A stretch of DNA of 64,000 nt from Providencia huaxiensis (GTDB lineage: Bacteria > Pseudomonadota > Gammaproteobacteria > Enterobacterales > Enterobacteriaceae): NCBI RefSeq assembly GCF_002843235.3, contig NZ_CP031123.2, positions 1,488,001 to 1,552,000 on the forward strand, given 5' to 3'. Of this stretch, positions 45,506 to 54,181 are shown piece by piece. Each line of letters starts with the position of its first letter. Position 1 is the stretch's first letter. The notes under the pieces are model-generated. The model was not told the DNA's origin. It ran no database searches and saw only the letters and a list, made by a program, of their open reading frames with translations. Both the position numbers and the translations under genes were made by a program.

Positions 45506-48500
45506 ATGGCAAAGTTCACATTTAATCTTCTTTCAATTTTTGGGAAAAAAGAATTACCCGTTGCAGAACAATATTTACAAGAAGCGCTTTTGCCTTTGTC
45601 AGTACTAGATGAAGCATTGCCTAAAACTGTTTTAGAGTATGTGTTAGATGGAAAATCGCCAGAAGTATTGGTTCAATTAAGCCAATTGGATAACGAAAAA
45701 GCCGTTATTTTACTCGATAAACCCGGTACCGTAGATTGGTGGTGGGGAGGAAATAGCTTTAACTCGAGTCAATATAATAAATTAATTCGCCAAGGGGCAA
45801 ATGCAAGACATAAGTTATATTCAAAAGTGGGTGATGGGATTACTTCGTCGCAAATCGCTCGTTTTGCAAAAGTTTTAGCTGCAGCATGTCAAGATATTAA
45901 TATCAAAGTATTAACGCCTGAATTACCGTCATGGGTGAGTTATTTAATGGGCGATGCCTTTGCAAAAACCTATGATAATTCGCGGGATACCAAGTTAGAA
46001 CATCGAAAACATTGGCATTTTGACTTACTAACGGAAATTATCGAACAAGAGACAGATAAACCGGCTAACACCATTTTATATATCATTTTCGATCGGCACC
46101 ATTTATCCGATTACCATTATGATAACTTAAGTCGGCTCTTTGCTATCCCTGGTTTCAAAGCGTATTTAACTGCAGAGCAAGCGTTTATTAAGCAGACATT
46201 AGTGAATCATTTATCTGCTGCTGGGCAAATTCAATTAATCAATACGTTGAAGAAAGACGTTGACCTTTATACGCTTTTTGCTGACGTATTAGTTTCTTTT
46301 GCCACCAGCTCGTTAAAAACAGTGCGTGCAGCTGCGGAACCTACAATGGCAATTTTACCTGCACAATCGGTCACGCAACATTTAACCCAAATTTTAACAG
46401 AAGGGACGCCCAAACAGCGTACTCAAGCCGCAGATTTATTTGCTCGAATAGGTGAACATCGAGAGATATTAGAAGCTGCATTAACAACAGAAACGAATAA
46501 AACCGTCCTGAAAAGTATTGAAAGTGCGATTTCGAGATTTTCAGTGATGGATACAGCTAGCCAGGTTGAAGAAGCCGAGTTACCTGAATTCGTTGAATTA
46601 GAAGATACACCGCTGCCTGAAAGTGCAAAAGATATTTTAGTTAATAATTTCAATGAAATGCTGCAAAAAGCAAAAGAAAATGCAGAAAATGAAATTGAAG
46701 AAAATAAACAACAGAAGCACAGCTACAATTGGGCACAACGCCATTACAAAGAATTCCAAAAGCTTAATGCACAAGCTTGTTGCAAAGTGATTGATAAACT
46801 AAATTCAGGTAAGGAAATTATTACTGACCATGAATATAGCGTGGTGAAATTTAAAGAACGTATTACTAACTTGCCTGAATTTACGTTATTCCATGCATTA
46901 CGTCTGATCAGCCATAACCGCACAAATGAAGAGCATCTATCCCATTACCATCTTACTCGAGAAGTTCCACCAAGAATTCTTGGGCAAATTGAATTGCGCC
47001 AATTAGAAAAAACGTTAACACAATGCCATTTTAAAAATGCAACACGGTTAATTGCAGACCTTTGCTTACGCTCATATGCCAATGGGTTAGCCATTTTTAA
47101 CCAGCCAGCACAAGTTTGGCCGTTTTTTATTCAACACCCAGATTTTATTGCAGAAGCATTGGGTTTAATTCCTCAACAAGAAAAGCAACGTCATTACCAA
47201 GAATATGATGCGGCGAGTGGAATTGATGTACTTGCCATGCTGCCGACCATTCCCGCGCGATTCATTCCGCGTATTATGGAGTTGGCTCTTGGGGAAAATA
47301 AAACTCATCGTCTGAGTGCGCAGAAACTACTAGAGACATTACCGAATATTCACCTTAATGCGGCTGAGGGGTTAGATTCAGGTAAGCAAGAAATTCGTGT
47401 TACCGCAATTGAATGGTTGGCACGATTAAAAAGCCCTGATTCATTGAAACCACTTTATGCATTGTTAAAGAAAGAAAAACGCGAAGTGGTGCGGGCTGCC
47501 TTATTAACCGCTCTGGAACAATTTGGGGAAGATATTTCCGGTTACCTTGCGCCTAAAGTGTTATTAACAGAAGCGCAAAAAGGGCTAAAAGCGAAAGCGC
47601 CTGCCAGTATGGCGTGGTTTAACTTAGATACGTTGCCCGCATTAACTTGGCAAAATAATAAACCCGTAGAAGCCGATATTATTCGCTGGTGGGTGATCTT
47701 GGCCGTTAAATTAAAAATGCCAGCAGGTAATGGGTTATTGCAACGTTATATTGGCTTACTTTCAGTCGATAGCCAAAAGAAACTCGGCAGTTTTATTTTA
47801 AATAGTTTTATCGGGCAGGACATTGCTGGGCCGTCATTAGAAATGGCAATGGCGGAAGCAGAACGCGATGCGCCAAAGCGCTTAGCTAATTATCAAGATT
47901 GGGTGAAACGTTGGCCTGAATATTATAGCCAATATGAAAACTACACGTTAGAGCAGACGTTTAATGAGATAAAAAATGAAGTACTGCGCCGTTATTTAGG
48001 TTCCGCTATTAGTGATAAAGGGATGTTAGCACTGATTTGTGGTATTGAAGGGCACCTTGCCGTGACTACATTGCGTAATTATATGCGTGACCACTACCAA
48101 CGGCGTGCACAAATTGAAGCTATGATTGATGCGGTGGCGACAAGCAATGACCCACTCATCATTCAATTATTATTGTCACTTTCTCGCCGTTATCGTACCG
48201 CGTCAGTTCAAGAAAAAGCGCGCGGATTGGTTGCTCAGATTGCCGAGCGTAATGGTTGGAGCGCAGATGAACTTGCGGATAGAACAATACCAACAGCGGG
48301 AATGGATGAAACCGGTATTTTGGCACTTGAATACGGTGACCGCACGTTTACTGCGAAACTGGATGCACAGCAAAAATTAGTTTTGTTTAATCCAGAAGGT
48401 AAAGAAATCAAAGCATTACCTGCTGCACGCAAAACAGACAATGAAGAGTTGGCTAAAGAGTCTAAAAAGTTATTCACTGCGAGTAAAAAAGAGCTCAAAC

Positions 48501-49240
48501 AAGTGATTGAACTACAAACCGCACGTTTGTATGAAGCGATGTGTGCAGAGCGCCTTTGGACAACCGCAGACTGGCAGGAATATATTCAAGCACACCCGGT
48601 GATGCGTGGCCTTATTGAAAAACTAGTTTGGATAGAAACCAAAGACAACAATATTCTGAATGTATTTCGTCCATCGGACGATGGCAGTTTATTAAATTTA
48701 GATGATGATGAAGTCACTCTATCTACTGATTCTTATATCAAATTAGCCCATGCGGCATTGGTCAGTGAAGATGAACGGAAAGCCTGGATAGCACACTTTA
48801 AAGATTACAAAGTGAAATTTTTATTTTCGCAAATGGAGCATAAAATCCCTGATTTGGATCTGAAATTAACCGAAATTGAAGACCGCAAAGGGTGGCTAAC
48901 CGATACCTACACCTTGCGTGGCGTCTTGACAAAAATGGGTTACCAGCGCGGGCAGGCGGAAGATGGTGGGAGCTTTACCCACTATGCAAAACATTTCGCC
49001 AGTTTAGGTTTTTATGTCTATATCGAATTTAGTGGCAGTTATGTGCCAGAGGAAAATATCCCAGCCGTTTTGTATTCATTAAGCTTTGAGAAATCACAAC
49101 AAAGCTCATGGAACCGCAGCTATATCGAGTTAAAAGATATCCCGCCTATTTTGTTAGCTGAAAGCTATGCGGATTATTTAAAAGTTGCGGATGCGTGTGC
49201 AGGTTTTGATCCTGAGTGGGAAAAGAAAACACCTTGGTAA
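45506..49240 (+). CDS. Giant DUF4132-domain protein (YehI/MolR-like)
   Basis: The 1244-residue cytoplasmic protein has no signal peptide or membrane segment. The N-terminal two-thirds is largely helical and has HEAT-repeat-like stretches (for example LQFVTAIEW-type alternation near 620-680, GKQEIRVTAIEWLARLKSPDS). The C-terminal 300 residues form the DUF4132 domain (LWTTADWQEYIQAHPVMRGLIEKLVW, then TDTYTLRGVLTKMGYQRGQ). It heads an operon with a MoxR ATPase, and the next gene starts 25 bases later. In E. coli related DUF4132 proteins lie near yehL. Its molecular role is not known; a scaffold or substrate-recognition role is inferred. Confidence 0.82.
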   Translation: MAKFTFNLLSIFGKKELPVAEQYLQEALLPLSVLDEALPKTVLEYVLDGKSPEVLVQLSQLDNEKAVILLDKPGTVDWWWGGNSFNSSQYNKLIRQGANARHKLYSKVGDGITSSQIARFAKVLAAACQDINIKVLTPELPSWVSYLMGDAFAKTYDNSRDTKLEHRKHWHFDLLTEIIEQETDKPANTILYIIFDRHHLSDYHYDNLSRLFAIPGFKAYLTAEQAFIKQTLVNHLSAAGQIQLINTLKKDVDLYTLFADVLVSFATSSLKTVRAAAEPTMAILPAQSVTQHLTQILTEGTPKQRTQAADLFARIGEHREILEAALTTETNKTVLKSIESAISRFSVMDTASQVEEAELPEFVELEDTPLPESAKDILVNNFNEMLQKAKENAENEIEENKQQKHSYNWAQRHYKEFQKLNAQACCKVIDKLNSGKEIITDHEYSVVKFKERITNLPEFTLFHALRLISHNRTNEEHLSHYHLTREVPPRILGQIELRQLEKTLTQCHFKNATRLIADLCLRSYANGLAIFNQPAQVWPFFIQHPDFIAEALGLIPQQEKQRHYQEYDAASGIDVLAMLPTIPARFIPRIMELALGENKTHRLSAQKLLETLPNIHLNAAEGLDSGKQEIRVTAIEWLARLKSPDSLKPLYALLKKEKREVVRAALLTALEQFGEDISGYLAPKVLLTEAQKGLKAKAPASMAWFNLDTLPALTWQNNKPVEADIIRWWVILAVKLKMPAGNGLLQRYIGLLSVDSQKKLGSFILNSFIGQDIAGPSLEMAMAEAERDAPKRLANYQDWVKRWPEYYSQYENYTLEQTFNEIKNEVLRRYLGSAISDKGMLALICGIEGHLAVTTLRNYMRDHYQRRAQIEAMIDAVATSNDPLIIQLLLSLSRRYRTASVQEKARGLVAQIAERNGWSADELADRTIPTAGMDETGILALEYGDRTFTAKLDAQQKLVLFNPEGKEIKALPAARKTDNEELAKESKKLFTASKKELKQVIELQTARLYEAMCAERLWTTADWQEYIQAHPVMRGLIEKLVWIETKDNNILNVFRPSDDGSLLNLDDDEVTLSTDSYIKLAHAALVSEDERKAWIAHFKDYKVKFLFSQMEHKIPDLDLKLTEIEDRKGWLTDTYTLRGVLTKMGYQRGQAEDGGSFTHYAKHFASLGFYVYIEFSGSYVPEENIPAVLYSLSFEKSQQSSWNRSYIELKDIPPILLAESYADYLKVADACAGFDPEWEKKTPW

Positions 49241-49264
49241 GCGGGTTTAACGTAGGATTTTGGA

Positions 49265-50374
49265 ATGACTAAAAATAAAACAACACAAGGGAATGTTCTG
49301 CGTGAAAGCGCAGAAGTTCGTTTTGCCGATGAATTGGCACGTTTAACCGAAGCAGATAAACAGAACCCGAAACCACAAGGGTGGTTGCGATCGCCTCGTG
49401 CCGTTAGGCAATTTATCTTAGGTGATGGATCACTCAATATTTCTGCAAAATTTTTCGGTGATGATGCTTTAGTTGACCGCGCAATTGTGACGTTATTAGG
49501 CAAACAAGGACTAATGCTAGTGGGGGAACCCGGGACAGCGAAATCCATGTTATCGGAATTATTAGCTGCTGCAATTAGTGGTGACTCAGGTTTAACCATT
49601 CAAGGAACCGCAGGTACAACTGAAGATCATATTAAATATTCGTGGAACTATGCTTTGCTACTAGCAGAAGGCCCGACGGAAAAGGCTCTGGTGAGTTCAC
49701 CGTTATACCAAGGCATGCAAGAAGGTAAAATCGTTCGTTTTGAAGAGATAACCCGATGCCCACCTGAAATTCAAGATGTGCTGGTCAGCTTAATGTCAGA
49801 AAAGCAAATGATGATCCCGGAAATGAAAGACAATGCACGGATCAGCGCGAAGCAAGGTTTTAATTTGATTGGTACAGCGAACTTGCGTGATCGCGGTGTT
49901 CATGAAATGTCATCAGCACTAAAACGCCGATTTAATTTTGAAACTGTGCGGCCAATCCAAGACCCCGCCTTTGAAATTGAACTGATTAATAAGCAATTAA
50001 CCACAGAGTTAGCCGACCTCAACGGCCTAGTGACTATCCCTAGCAACGTTATTGAACTGTTAGTCACCACCTTTCAAGAGTTGCGTTCAGGGAATACCAA
50101 AGATGGGGGCAATATTAAAACCCCAGATGCGGTGATGTCGACAGCTGAGGCCGTGAATATTGCTTATGCATGTGCGCTTGAAGCCCATTACTTAGGCGAT
50201 GGTACGCTCAATGCAGGGGCCGTTGCACGGCAGCTTATTGGTGTGGTGTTAAAAGATAACCCTGATGATATCAAACGGATGCGTTATTACATTGATAATG
50301 TCGCGAGAGAAAGGGCAAAACACAGCCAAGAGTGGAAAGCCTTTTTTGATGCATCAAGGGCATTTTGGCAATAA
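49265..50374 (+). CDS. yehL: MoxR-type AAA+ ATPase, YehL
   Basis: The 369-residue protein has Walker A GEPGTAKSMLSE, Walker B VRFEEITRCPPEIQDVL, a sensor-1 stretch NLIGTANLRDRG and an arginine-bearing MSSALKRRFNF block. It matches E. coli YehL closely (RFADELARL at the start, AAAISGDSGLTIQGTAGT after Walker A). MoxR ATPases act as chaperones with VWA-domain partners, and one such partner is encoded two genes downstream. A hairpin follows the stop within the operon. Confidence 0.92.
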   Translation: MTKNKTTQGNVLRESAEVRFADELARLTEADKQNPKPQGWLRSPRAVRQFILGDGSLNISAKFFGDDALVDRAIVTLLGKQGLMLVGEPGTAKSMLSELLAAAISGDSGLTIQGTAGTTEDHIKYSWNYALLLAEGPTEKALVSSPLYQGMQEGKIVRFEEITRCPPEIQDVLVSLMSEKQMMIPEMKDNARISAKQGFNLIGTANLRDRGVHEMSSALKRRFNFETVRPIQDPAFEIELINKQLTTELADLNGLVTIPSNVIELLVTTFQELRSGNTKDGGNIKTPDAVMSTAEAVNIAYACALEAHYLGDGTLNAGAVARQLIGVVLKDNPDDIKRMRYYIDNVARERAKHSQEWKAFFDASRAFWQ

Positions 50375-50390
50375 ATTTTTTATCACAATG

Positions 50391-50411
50391 GCAGAGCCGT
50401 GAGGGCTCTGC
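50391..50411 (+). other. Intercistronic hairpin between yehL and yehM
   Basis: GCAGAGCC (50391-50398) pairs perfectly with GGCTCTGC (50404-50411) around a five-base loop, with no T-tract. It lies in the only gap of notable size between the last four genes and may act as an RNA-processing or partial attenuation site. Confidence 0.45.
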
Positions 50412-50423
50412 TAATTCGTCTTC

Positions 50424-53027
50424 ATGATAACTAAATCAGCAAAAGGCCATTTAAGGCGAATAACCCTTAGGGAAACAGCGGTGAGCTTGCTATCGATACC
50501 TTTACCAGAACGCATTGAAAAAGCATTACAAGATAGGCGACAACTTGAGTCAGTGGGTATTTATTTTGCGCCAATTCGTCATCATAGCCCTGCGTGTGCA
50601 TACAGCACACTGTCTTTGATTGAGCACATAAAACCCGATTACGTTTTAATTGAAGGGCCTGATAGTTTTAATGGGCTACTGACCAGTTTGCTACATCATG
50701 ATACTCAGCCACCTGTCGCTATTATGGCGCAAACAGAGTTAAAAACCACACAGGAGGATGATAAAAGTGACGCCGTCACTCGCTCTGCCTATTTTCCTTT
50801 TTGTGAATATTCCCCTGAATGGCAAGCTTTGCATATAGGCCAGCAATACCAAGCCCAATTACGTTTTATTGATTTACCATGGACAGCACAAGTTAATGAA
50901 GATGAAGCAAATGATCTGCAATCTCAAAGTTTGCAGAAAGAGCGCTACTTAGCACATAGCTTGTTTATTAGCCAGCTTGCGAAAAAAAGTGGTTGCCGTG
51001 ACCATGATGAATTATGGGAACAGATTTTTGAATTACGAGCAATTGAACAGCTCGCAGATTGGCCAGCCTTTTTTATGGATAGCTTTATCTGGTGTGCTCT
51101 GGCACGACTTGATTATGAACCCCAAGTCCTTGAGTCAGAAGGTTCCATACAGCGTGAGCAATATATGCAGTCGCATATCCAAACCATTAAAGCCCAACAT
51201 CCGGAAGCTAAAATTGTCGTGGTAACGGGGGGATTCCATACCCTTGCGCTACTTGAAGGGTTGGAAGAGGCGCGCAAACAGCAGTTTAAGCTTTCTGCGG
51301 CACAACAAAAAGCGTTTATCCAACAGCAAAAACTGGGCGAACAAGACAAGGCTTGGTTTATTCGCTATAGCTATGACAAACTCGATGCATTGAATGGCTA
51401 TGCATCAGGGATGCCTTCCCCCGCATTTTACCAGCAGTCGTGGTTGTCATTATTAGAGCAACGCCAAGCCCAGATGGCAGGCGACAATCAACCTACACAA
51501 GCTTATCGAAATCGTTTAGGTGTTGCCTATCTGTCTAAAGTTGCGCATGTCTTACGTGAAAAGCAATTTGAAGCCGCTCCTGGCTTTCTATCGGTTAAAT
51601 TGGCCGCAGAGCAAAGCATTCGTCTTGCCGCCTTTCGTGGGCATGCAGGTCCTGGGCGCTATGATCTGTTAGATGGGTTACAAAGTGTTTTTATCAAAGG
51701 TAGCTTAGATGAAAGCCAAATTGAGCTTTGGCAGGAAATAAAAACCTGTTTCTCTGGCTTTTTACTCGGGAAAATCCCCAAAGGGACAGCAACGCCTCCG
51801 CTGGTCACTGAAACTTATGAAATCGCAAAAAGTTTTCGTTTCAAACTTGATGACACCTTAAGTAAGGTGAGTCGCTTAGATGTCTATCGTAATCAACAAC
51901 ATCGTGCGCGTAGCCGATTCCTGCATTTATTAGCATTTCTCGATATCCATTTTGCTAAGCATCTATCTGGGCCAAACTTTTTTTCTGGTAACCAAATGGA
52001 TTTATTGTTTGAAGAATGGCAATACGCGTGGACGCCCAATGTTGAAGGGGAATTAATTGCCTTATCAGAACAAGGAACACAATTAAAAGCTATTGCCCTA
52101 AACCGTTTGTTTGAAATGGAGAAAAACCTAGAACAGCAAGGTGTTAGTCGTTCAAGCCAAAGTGCGGTCGGGTTACTCATGCAAGCAGCATTGATTGGGT
52201 TGCATCAACGGATGCCGGCATTATTTTCCTTGTTAGATGGTTATATTCAACAGGATACAAAGTTTGCGTCATTGATTGCGTGTGGTCATAAACTTGTTCA
52301 TCTGTGGCGGGGGCGCCAATTCTTTGATATTGACGATGGTTTTGCTATCGAAGCACGTTTAGATGCCTTGTTGCAACAAGCGTTTTATTGCTTTGCACAA
52401 ATTACGCAGGGGGATGAACAGCAGCAAGAACCCCATTTCTCAGCCTTGCTTTCTTGCCGTGAATTAGTCACTTTCATGCCTGAAATCAATAAAAACCATG
52501 ATTATGCCATTGATTTTTATCAGGAATTAGACCGCTGTCAAGGTCAATTAAACCATACGCCACTTTTAAAAGGTGCGGTGGATGCTTTGCGCTATCTCGG
52601 GGCAAAAATAGATGAATCCGTTCTAACAGAAGAGATTAAGCGTGCGTTCAGCTCCGGTAGTGATCCTGAAATGGCCATTGGCTATTTTATTGGTGTGATG
52701 CGAACCGCACCCGAGTTAGTCTTACGCATACCATTACTCATTGATATGTTAAATCAGTTACTTAGTGAATGGGATGAAGGGCGTTTTATTCAAGTATTAC
52801 CCGATTTACGGTTTGCATTTAGCCAATTAACGCCTAAACAAAATGCACAAATGGCACAATATGTGGCACAAGACTTAGCGATTGAGGCAAAAGAACTCAC
52901 ACTGCACCAAACCGAGTTTAATGAGCAACAAATGATGCAAGTTATTCAACTCGAACAACAATTACAAAGCCAGCTCACTGAATTAGGGTTACAAAGTTGG
53001 TTTGCTCGCGCTCAGGAAGGTAAATAA
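50424..53027 (+). CDS. yehM: DUF5682-family protein YehM
   Basis: The 867-residue protein carries the family's opening signature FAPIRHHSPACAYSTLSLIEHIKPDYVLIEGP (residues about 50-80) and a later VVVTGGFHTLAL strand. No membrane segment or known catalytic motif was seen. The family occurs in clusters with MoxR and VWA genes, so it is probably part of the same complex. A GTG at 50481 with AGGGA upstream is an alternative start, 19 codons in. The stop overlaps the start of yehP by one base. Confidence 0.85.
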   Translation: MITKSAKGHLRRITLRETAVSLLSIPLPERIEKALQDRRQLESVGIYFAPIRHHSPACAYSTLSLIEHIKPDYVLIEGPDSFNGLLTSLLHHDTQPPVAIMAQTELKTTQEDDKSDAVTRSAYFPFCEYSPEWQALHIGQQYQAQLRFIDLPWTAQVNEDEANDLQSQSLQKERYLAHSLFISQLAKKSGCRDHDELWEQIFELRAIEQLADWPAFFMDSFIWCALARLDYEPQVLESEGSIQREQYMQSHIQTIKAQHPEAKIVVVTGGFHTLALLEGLEEARKQQFKLSAAQQKAFIQQQKLGEQDKAWFIRYSYDKLDALNGYASGMPSPAFYQQSWLSLLEQRQAQMAGDNQPTQAYRNRLGVAYLSKVAHVLREKQFEAAPGFLSVKLAAEQSIRLAAFRGHAGPGRYDLLDGLQSVFIKGSLDESQIELWQEIKTCFSGFLLGKIPKGTATPPLVTETYEIAKSFRFKLDDTLSKVSRLDVYRNQQHRARSRFLHLLAFLDIHFAKHLSGPNFFSGNQMDLLFEEWQYAWTPNVEGELIALSEQGTQLKAIALNRLFEMEKNLEQQGVSRSSQSAVGLLMQAALIGLHQRMPALFSLLDGYIQQDTKFASLIACGHKLVHLWRGRQFFDIDDGFAIEARLDALLQQAFYCFAQITQGDEQQQEPHFSALLSCRELVTFMPEINKNHDYAIDFYQELDRCQGQLNHTPLLKGAVDALRYLGAKIDESVLTEEIKRAFSSGSDPEMAIGYFIGVMRTAPELVLRIPLLIDMLNQLLSEWDEGRFIQVLPDLRFAFSQLTPKQNAQMAQYVAQDLAIEAKELTLHQTEFNEQQMMQVIQLEQQLQSQLTELGLQSWFARAQEGK

Positions 53028-54181
53028 TGAGTCAAAAAAATGTCACATTAACCCCTGAACAACTTCTACTGGCTAAGCGCTGGCGTTTAATACTCGGGCA
53101 ATATGCCGATAACGCACTTGGCCAAGCCACCTTCAGTGCTGAAGAGTTGAAAATAGAACGTTCTTTGGACTTTTTGTATCGAAGAGAATACCAACGTCGA
53201 GGCTTAAAGCAAGAAACTGGACGTCATGGTTCTTTAGATGCTTCCCAATTGACCGCGGTTAATTGGTTAAACCAAGCCCGTAAATTGTTTCCTAATAGTA
53301 CCTTTGAGCGGATGCAATCTCAGGCTTTAGAACGTTATGAGATCAGTAGTTTGTTAAAGGACCCACAAGCGCTAAATGCCATGGAGCCGACAAAGTCCCT
53401 CGCAAAAGCGTTGTTAAGCCTACGCGGGAAGATGAATGAAGAAACCCGTGATGCCGTTAAAAATATTATACGCAAAGTCGTGGATGATATTCTAAGTCAA
53501 ATACGTAACCAATTTCGCCACGCACTAACAGGACGACGTAACCGCTTTCAACGTTCACTGGTCCCAAACAGCCGTAATTTTGATTGGCGAGGGACGATTG
53601 CCGCTAATTTGAAAAATTACGATAAACAAAATCAACGGTTAGTGATAAAAACACCTCATTTTAATTCTCGTCAACAACAACATTTACCGTGGGATGTGAT
53701 CCTGTGTGTTGACCAAAGTGGCTCGATGGCGAGTTCTATTATGTATGCGGCCGTGTGCGCGAGTATCTTAGCGGCATTACCGACTGTACGCGTGTCTTTG
53801 GTCGTTTTTGATACTCAAGTTGTTGATTTAAGCCACCTTGCACAAGATCCTGTTGAAGTGTTAATGACCGTGCAATTGGGTGGCGGAACGGATATCGCTA
53901 AAGCGATGCAATATTGTGAAAGTTTGATACGTAACCCAAAACGCACGGTGATTAGCTTAATCAGCGATTTTGAAGAGGGTGGCGCGCTGAATCATTTACT
54001 AAATTGCACACAACGTTTGCATAGCCAACAAGTGAAGTTGTTAGGTTTAGCCGCGTTGGATGATGAAGCACTTCCCGTTTATGATCCTGAAATTGCCCAA
54101 AAACTCGCTGATAGAGGGATGCATGTTGCTGCATTAACCCCGGAACATTTTGCTCAATGGTTAGCTGAGGTCATGCAATGA
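53027..54181 (+). CDS. yehP: VWA-domain (CoxE-like) protein YehP
   Basis: The 384-residue protein ends in a von Willebrand A domain. The metal-ion-dependent adhesion site is complete: VDQSGSMASS (DxSxS), LGGGTDIAKAMQY (Thr) and ISDFEEGG (Asp). The N-terminal 200 residues are helical and charged, as in CoxE/YehP proteins. Such VWA proteins serve as the metal-dependent partner of MoxR ATPases. It overlaps yehM upstream and shares four bases (ATGA) with yehQ downstream, which indicates translational coupling. Confidence 0.92.
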   Translation: MSQKNVTLTPEQLLLAKRWRLILGQYADNALGQATFSAEELKIERSLDFLYRREYQRRGLKQETGRHGSLDASQLTAVNWLNQARKLFPNSTFERMQSQALERYEISSLLKDPQALNAMEPTKSLAKALLSLRGKMNEETRDAVKNIIRKVVDDILSQIRNQFRHALTGRRNRFQRSLVPNSRNFDWRGTIAANLKNYDKQNQRLVIKTPHFNSRQQQHLPWDVILCVDQSGSMASSIMYAAVCASILAALPTVRVSLVVFDTQVVDLSHLAQDPVEVLMTVQLGGGTDIAKAMQYCESLIRNPKRTVISLISDFEEGGALNHLLNCTQRLHSQQVKLLGLAALDDEALPVYDPEIAQKLADRGMHVAALTPEHFAQWLAEVMQ

